From NCBI GenBank assembly GCA_905235495.1, contig CAJOMK010000046.1, positions 1 through 16,834 of the forward strand: a DNA stretch of 16,834 nucleotides, given 5' to 3'. Source of the stretch: an uncultured Methanobrevibacter sp. (GTDB lineage: Archaea > Methanobacteriota > Methanobacteria > Methanobacteriales > Methanobacteriaceae). The notes beneath the pieces were generated by a model. The model did no database searches. It was not told the origin of the DNA and saw nothing but the letters and a program-made list of their open reading frames with translations. Of the stretch, positions 15,783-16,834 are shown piece by piece. Position numbers and translations under genes: made by a program. How positions within the stretch are numbered: the stretch's first letter is position 1; each line of letters opens with the position of its first letter.

Positions 15783-16535
15783 ATGAAAATTGCTTCTAAT
15801 GAATTAAAGGATATTGAAGATTTAAGCATAACTTTAGTTGAAACTGAAGATGAGCTTATAGATGCATTTAAAAATCCGGAAGTGGATGCAGTTATCAGAG
15901 GATCCTTAAAGGCATCTAAAGTTATTAAAGCCGTCAAAGAGCTTAAATCAGATAGGATAATAAATAGAACCACTTATATTAATACAGATGATGATGAAAA
16001 CTTTTCAAAGGATTATGAATTCCTTCTTGCTCCTGTAGGCATTGATGAAGGAAAGAATACTGAAGAAAAGATTACATTGGCTATCCAATCAGCAAATTTC
16101 ATTCAATATTTAGGCAAAAAGCCTAAAATAGCTATTTTAGCTGAAGGAAGAAAAGATGATTTGGGAAGAAGCGATAGGATAGATGAAAGTTTAAAATCAT
16201 CGGAGGAACTTACTGAAATATTGATTGAAGAATTCAGTAAATTAAATAACTTTGACAACGATTCAGGGGATGTTTCAAAAAATTATTCCATCAAAAACTA
16301 TTATATTCTTTTGGAACAAGCCATTGAGGATGGAAACAATATAATCCTTGCAAATGATGGCATTTTTGGAAATATTCTTTTTAGAACACTTGTTTTGCTT
16401 GACTCATGGCCAAGTTATGGTGCTGTAACCCTTGGAATCGATGAGGTATTCATTGATACAAGCCGTGACCAAAGTGTAGATGGTTATGTGAGAAGTTTAA
16501 AATTGGCTTATAGATTAGCAAAACTAAATAAATAA
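15783..16535 (+). CDS. mtxX: Methanogenesis marker protein 4 (MtxX)
   Basis: This methanogen-restricted protein is related to the phosphate acetyltransferase fold and was named for its proximity to methyltransferase genes in some species. Its reaction is not established. Supporting segments are EVDAVIRGSLKASKVIKAVKEL (about residues 37-58), LAEGRKDDLGRSDRIDESL (about 119-137), ILANDGIFGNILFRTLVLLDSWPSYGA and DTSRDQSVDGYVRSLKLAYRLAKLNK at the end. The ATG at 15783 gives 250 residues, but AGGAG (15775-15779) is only three bases away, unusually close. An ATG at 15752 opens MINIVAGLGENEN in another frame. A one-base slip in the A-rich AAAATGAAAATTG stretch would join it to KIASNELKD. The native protein may therefore begin at 15752 and have about ten more residues. 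uppS follows 211 bases downstream. Confidence 0.82.
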   Translation: MKIASNELKDIEDLSITLVETEDELIDAFKNPEVDAVIRGSLKASKVIKAVKELKSDRIINRTTYINTDDDENFSKDYEFLLAPVGIDEGKNTEEKITLAIQSANFIQYLGKKPKIAILAEGRKDDLGRSDRIDESLKSSEELTEILIEEFSKLNNFDNDSGDVSKNYSIKNYYILLEQAIEDGNNIILANDGIFGNILFRTLVLLDSWPSYGAVTLGIDEVFIDTSRDQSVDGYVRSLKLAYRLAKLNK

Positions 16536-16606
16536 TTCGGATAATCATTTTTTTTTTAAAATTTTATATTGTTCTTTTTACTTAATTTCTTCTTTTTTTA
16601 GATTCA

Positions 16607-16615
16607 TATATAAAA
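16607..16615 (+). promoter_or_regulatory. Probable TATA box for uppS
   Basis: TATATAAAA is the best TATA match between mtxX and uppS. Transcription would start near 16633, giving a leader of about 110 nt that contains the inverted repeat ATTACT-AATTA-AGTAAT. The mtxX transcript probably ends in the T10-rich run near 16549. Confidence 0.4.
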
Positions 16616-16746
16616 CTATTTAAATTAATTTAATGAAATATAATAATAGAAATTACTAATTAAGTAATTATAAACATTTAAAATTAATAGGATTAGATAA
16701 GAAATTAAAGATTTAGTAAAAAAAAAAAATTTTACGGGGAATACTT

Positions 16747-16834
16747 GTGCCGCCACAATTTTTATATACACTTTATGAAAAGCGTCTTTTAAAGGAATTA
16801 GACCCTAAAAGGATGCCAAGACATGTAGCTATTA
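16747..16834 (+). CDS. uppS: Cis-prenyl diphosphate synthase (UppS-like), 3'-partial
   Basis: The first 29 codons are present and the gene runs off the window. A GTG start at 16747 follows GGGGA (16736-16740) at good spacing. The peptide opens with PPQFLYTLYEKRLLKEL and continues DPKRMPRHVAI. PRHVAI is the segment that directly precedes the MDGNRR catalytic motif of cis-prenyltransferases. In archaea the enzyme makes long polyprenyl diphosphates used as lipid carriers for glycosylation and pseudomurein synthesis. The catalytic motif lies outside the window, so the call rests on the N-terminal resemblance. Confidence 0.8.
   Translation, partial: MPPQFLYTLYEKRLLKELDPKRMPRHVAI

Noticed and set aside
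1..16834. CRISPR arrays, tRNA or rRNA genes, insertion sequences
   Set aside because: No regularly spaced repeats with unique spacers, no tRNA-like cloverleaf or GC-rich island, and no transposase reading frame was seen by eye. The tandem repeats present are contiguous with no spacers.

Overview
The window looks like chromosomal DNA of a gut or rumen methanogen of the order Methanobacteriales, most likely Methanobrevibacter. It is extremely AT-rich, has archaeal TATA-type promoters and strong GGAG ribosome sites, and carries an archaeal class I CCA-adding enzyme, an F420:NADP reductase, the archaeal aroA'/aroB' shikimate entry pair, the methanogen-only MtxX and a large adhesin-like surface protein. 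The species cannot be fixed from the sequence alone.

Layout: 2-988 is the 3' part of an ARPP-1 domain protein. 1250-2503 is an SstT-type Na+/serine-threonine symporter. 2703-4172 is the CCA-adding enzyme. 4658-6904 is a secreted, membrane-anchored adhesin-like protein with a hairpin-rich leader of about 300 nt. 7205-7780 is the RNA 2',3'-cyclic phosphodiesterase ThpR. On the minus strand follow a multiply frameshifted TDT/TehA-type transporter (7894-8791) and an F420-dependent NADP reductase lacking a visible start codon (8902-9573). On the plus strand are aroA' (10223-11018, with a frameshift) and aroB' (11095-12225). Next come a structured gene-free stretch that may encode a small RNA (about 12555-12748), a minus-strand nitroreductase (12792-13313), hemL (13518-14783), an iron-sulfur flavoprotein (14970-15512), mtxX (15783-16535, possibly with a misframed start) and the first codons of uppS (16747 to the window end).

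Functional themes: aroA' and aroB' together replace the DAHP route into aromatic amino acids. HemL feeds tetrapyrrole synthesis (haem-like cofactors, F430, corrinoids). The F420 reductase, nitroreductase and iron-sulfur flavoprotein are redox proteins of an anaerobe. Apart from the aroA'-aroB' pair, most genes seem to be transcribed singly, separated by T-rich terminators.

Four genes have lost or shifted frames: the TDT transporter three times, npdG at its start, aroA' at codon 37 and probably mtxX at its N-terminus. Most of the breaks fall in A or T runs. This clustering suggests homopolymer sequencing errors, except perhaps in the transporter, which may be a genuine pseudogene. The other points worth a second look are the three-hairpin candidate RNA at 12555-12748, the structured adhesin leader, and tandem duplications of about 50 bp in three separate intergenic regions.
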